Shown here piece after piece: positions 20,163 through 20,609 of a stretch of 20,609 nucleotides of DNA (its first letter is position 1; each line of letters starts with the position of its first letter). The stretch comes from an archaeon. Lineage in GTDB: Archaea > Micrarchaeota > Micrarchaeia > Norongarragalinales > SBBD01. Made by a program: the position numbers and the translations under genes. The stretch is from positions 1 through 20,609 of the forward strand of contig SBBD01000138.1 of NCBI GenBank assembly GCA_005239845.1, in the 5' to 3' direction. The notes below the pieces were generated by a model, which was given only the letters and a program-made list of their open reading frames with translations, was not told where the DNA came from and did no database searches.

Positions 20163-20609
20163 ATGCCGCTCGTTTCCTTTCAGGACTATAGCTTGAGCTA
20201 CGGGGAAAACCACGTGCTGCAAGGCCTTTCGTTTTCCATCGAGAAAGGCGAGTTCGCGGGCTTGCTGGGGAGCGTGGGGTGCGGGAAGACTTCGCTGCTC
20301 TACAGCATCAACGGCATCCTTCCTCATCTGGTTCCTGCAAGAATGCAAGGCCGCGTGTTCCTTGCCGGTTTAGAGGTTTCCAAGCATTCCGTGCAGGAAC
20401 TCAGCAAACATGTCGCCTTCGTCTTCCAAAACCCCGACGACCAAATCTTCAATCTTACGGTAAGCGAGGAAATCGCGTTCGGCCTCGAGAACCAGAAACT
20501 GCCAAAAGAACAAATTGCAAGGCGGGTGGAATGGTCCTTAAAGCACGTAGGCTTGCAGGGTTTCGAGGAAAGGGATCCGCACTCGCTGTCGCAGGGACAG
20601 AAACAGAAA
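20163..20609 (+). CDS. ECF transporter ATP-binding protein EcfA-type (3' truncated by window edge)
   Basis: ABC ATPase that powers an energy-coupling-factor importer; 149 residues are visible. It begins MPLVSFQDYSLSYGENHVLQGLSFSIEKG. The Walker A motif is GSVGCGKTS (about 38-46). The Q-loop region FVFQNPDDQIFNLTVSEEIAFGLEN (about 87-111) is the typical EcfA form of the Q-loop. The ABC signature reads LSQGQKQK rather than LSGGQKQR, at the very end of the window; the Walker B and H-loop are beyond it. It follows the S component by 57 bases on the same strand. A second ATPase and EcfT are expected downstream, outside the window. Confidence 0.92.
   Translation, partial: MPLVSFQDYSLSYGENHVLQGLSFSIEKGEFAGLLGSVGCGKTSLLYSINGILPHLVPARMQGRVFLAGLEVSKHSVQELSKHVAFVFQNPDDQIFNLTVSEEIAFGLENQKLPKEQIARRVEWSLKHVGLQGFEERDPHSLSQGQKQK

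Noticed and set aside
1..20609. CRISPR array, insertion sequence, integrase or other mobile element
   Set aside because: No regularly spaced repeats, transposase or integrase motifs, or terminal repeats were seen on either strand.

Overview
The window is archaeal. The evidence is TATA-type promoters about 25-30 bases ahead of several starts (some effectively leaderless), a tRNA-Trp gene interrupted by introns with bulge-helix-bulge signals, archaeal-type LeuRS, SecD/SecF and RNase HII, a Bat-type HTH regulator and a Yip1-family protein. Genes are tightly packed and the DNA is moderately GC-rich. A small-genome (DPANN-like) archaeon is possible, but lineage cannot be fixed from this sequence alone.

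Left part (1-8832, all + strand): the 3' two thirds of leuS, then a glycogen/alpha-glucan island. It holds a GT4 glycosyltransferase, a GH57 amylase/glucanotransferase, a glycogen-synthase-like glycosyltransferase, a 70-residue winged-helix protein and a debranching-enzyme-like (GDE) protein. Together these could build, rearrange and debranch a storage glucan. A 74/75-bp tandem repeat carrying a palindrome and TATA-like elements lies just ahead of the winged-helix gene.

Middle (8878-11228): on the - strand, rnhB is followed by two overlapping genes encoding small paralogous proteins of unknown function. Upstream of rnhB sit two tandem 15-bp palindromes. Next, on the + strand, is a tRNA-Trp(CCA) gene that I reconstruct as three exons (31 + 7 + 35 nt) split by a 63-nt intron at position 30/31 and a 130-nt intron at 37/38. 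The second intron carries box C/D-like elements whose guide falls exactly on C34. GC-rich hairpins and a small hypothetical gene follow.

Right part (11297-20609): on the - strand, a stand-alone PEP-utilising mobile-domain protein with a palindrome in its promoter, a Bat-type HTH regulator, secF-secD (4-base overlap, long coiled-coil insert in SecF) and a Yip1-family membrane protein. Then come LemA (+), a hypothetical gene (-) and a basic hypothetical gene (+) that diverge from one symmetrical TATA element, and the start of an ECF transporter operon (S-component-like membrane protein and a truncated EcfA-type ATPase).

The most noteworthy items are the two-intron tRNA-Trp with its built-in methylation guide, the tandem promoter repeat in the glycogen island, the twin palindromes before rnhB, and the uncharacterised paralogue pair after it.
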